Shown here one piece after another: positions 33,856 to 33,960 of a DNA stretch of 33,960 nt. The position numbers were made by a program, and so were the translations under genes. The DNA lies in assembly GCA_012729595.1 (NCBI GenBank), contig JAAYCU010000095.1:1-33960 (forward strand), given 5' to 3'. The notes below the pieces were generated by a model that did no database searches, was not told where the DNA came from, and saw only the letters and a program-made list of their open reading frames with translations. Every line of letters starts with the position of its first letter. The stretch's first letter is position 1. Source of the stretch: Phycisphaerales bacterium. Its GTDB lineage: Bacteria > Planctomycetota > Phycisphaerae > UBA1845 > PWPN01.

Positions 33856-33960
33856 CACTTACAACGGCGTATAATGAGGTGACGATTCCCCTTATGAATA
33901 CAGGCGAAAATGAACCTCAGGCCGCTGAAATCCGGAGAATGCAATGGGTGAAGCACGCAA
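33852..33960 (+). CDS. Unidentified open frame running off the window end
   Basis: An ATG at 33852 overlaps the kinase stop, and another in frame lies at 33894; GAGGTG is at 33876-33881. The frame stays open to the end of the window. The visible part (MNTGENEPQAAEIRR... from 33894) is too short to identify. Because it lies just beyond the broken kinase it could belong to an inserted mobile element, but no transposase motif is visible. Confidence 0.3.
   Translation, partial: MTLTTAYNEVTIPLMNTGENEPQAAEIRRMQWVKHA

Noticed and set aside
33870-33884. Codons reading YNEVT after the kinase break, as if the kinase resumed
   Set aside because: Family kinases do continue with NEV here, but the following residues (IPLMNTGENEP) do not fit the C-helix, so the short match is judged coincidental.
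1-33960. CRISPR arrays, rRNA genes, complete insertion sequences
   Set aside because: No regularly spaced direct repeats, rRNA signatures or transposase motifs were seen on either strand.

Overview
The window reads as chromosomal DNA of a diderm, polysaccharide-degrading member of the Planctomycetota, most likely Phycisphaerae-like. This is an inference from gene content. There are lipid A genes (lpxD, lpxI), an ECF sigma factor of the planctomycete type coupled by ATGA to a Ser/Thr kinase gene, several very large secreted carbohydrate-active proteins, a FHA-GspE fusion, PilZ proteins, and short dispersed repeats of a kind that gives spurious small ORFs in planctomycete genomes. No CRISPR array, rRNA, prophage or complete transposon was seen.

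Layout. 1-7 kb is a sugar-polymer block: a PL11 rhamnogalacturonan lyase split by a -1 frameshift, a secreted TIM-barrel glycosidase-like protein, a D-lyxose isomerase-type cupin with a structured leader, a secreted beta-propeller glycosidase-like protein and a SGNH-hydrolase lipoprotein. Two near-identical palindromes lie upstream of the lyase and the isomerase and suggest one shared regulator. 7-11.4 kb is housekeeping: polX (minus strand), then lpxD, lpxI and a Fur-family regulator (plus strand). 12.2-14.7 kb encodes an 819-residue exported protein of unknown function. 14.65-19 kb is a signalling/secretion block: FHA-GspE ATPase with an upstream lipoprotein, diverging from a single-PilZ and a tandem-PilZ protein.

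19-21.2 kb carries nnrD and a DUF763 gene. 21.2-23 kb is a repeat-rich stretch with three copies of a 30-45 bp element around a small membrane/zinc-ribbon gene group that may be one gene broken by frameshifts. 23-24.8 kb holds a PIG-L deacetylase and a NagB-like deaminase, a likely amino-sugar pair. 24.8-28 kb has panB with a GT2 glycosyltransferase, tRNA-Arg(CCT) and nadA. 28.4-31.8 kb encodes a 1115-residue exported glycosidase-like protein. The last 2 kb has a gene-poor stretch with strong hairpins, a 43-codon secreted-protein candidate, the ECF sigma factor and a kinase gene that breaks off just after its ATP-binding lysine, where unrelated sequence begins.

Coherent stories: (i) a pectin/rhamnogalacturonan utilisation locus under a candidate common operator; (ii) a secretion or pilus ATPase that may combine phosphothreonine recognition (FHA) with c-di-GMP reception (PilZ neighbours); (iii) small-protein and structured-RNA candidates in the intergenic gaps. 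No completely new system can be proven from sequence alone.
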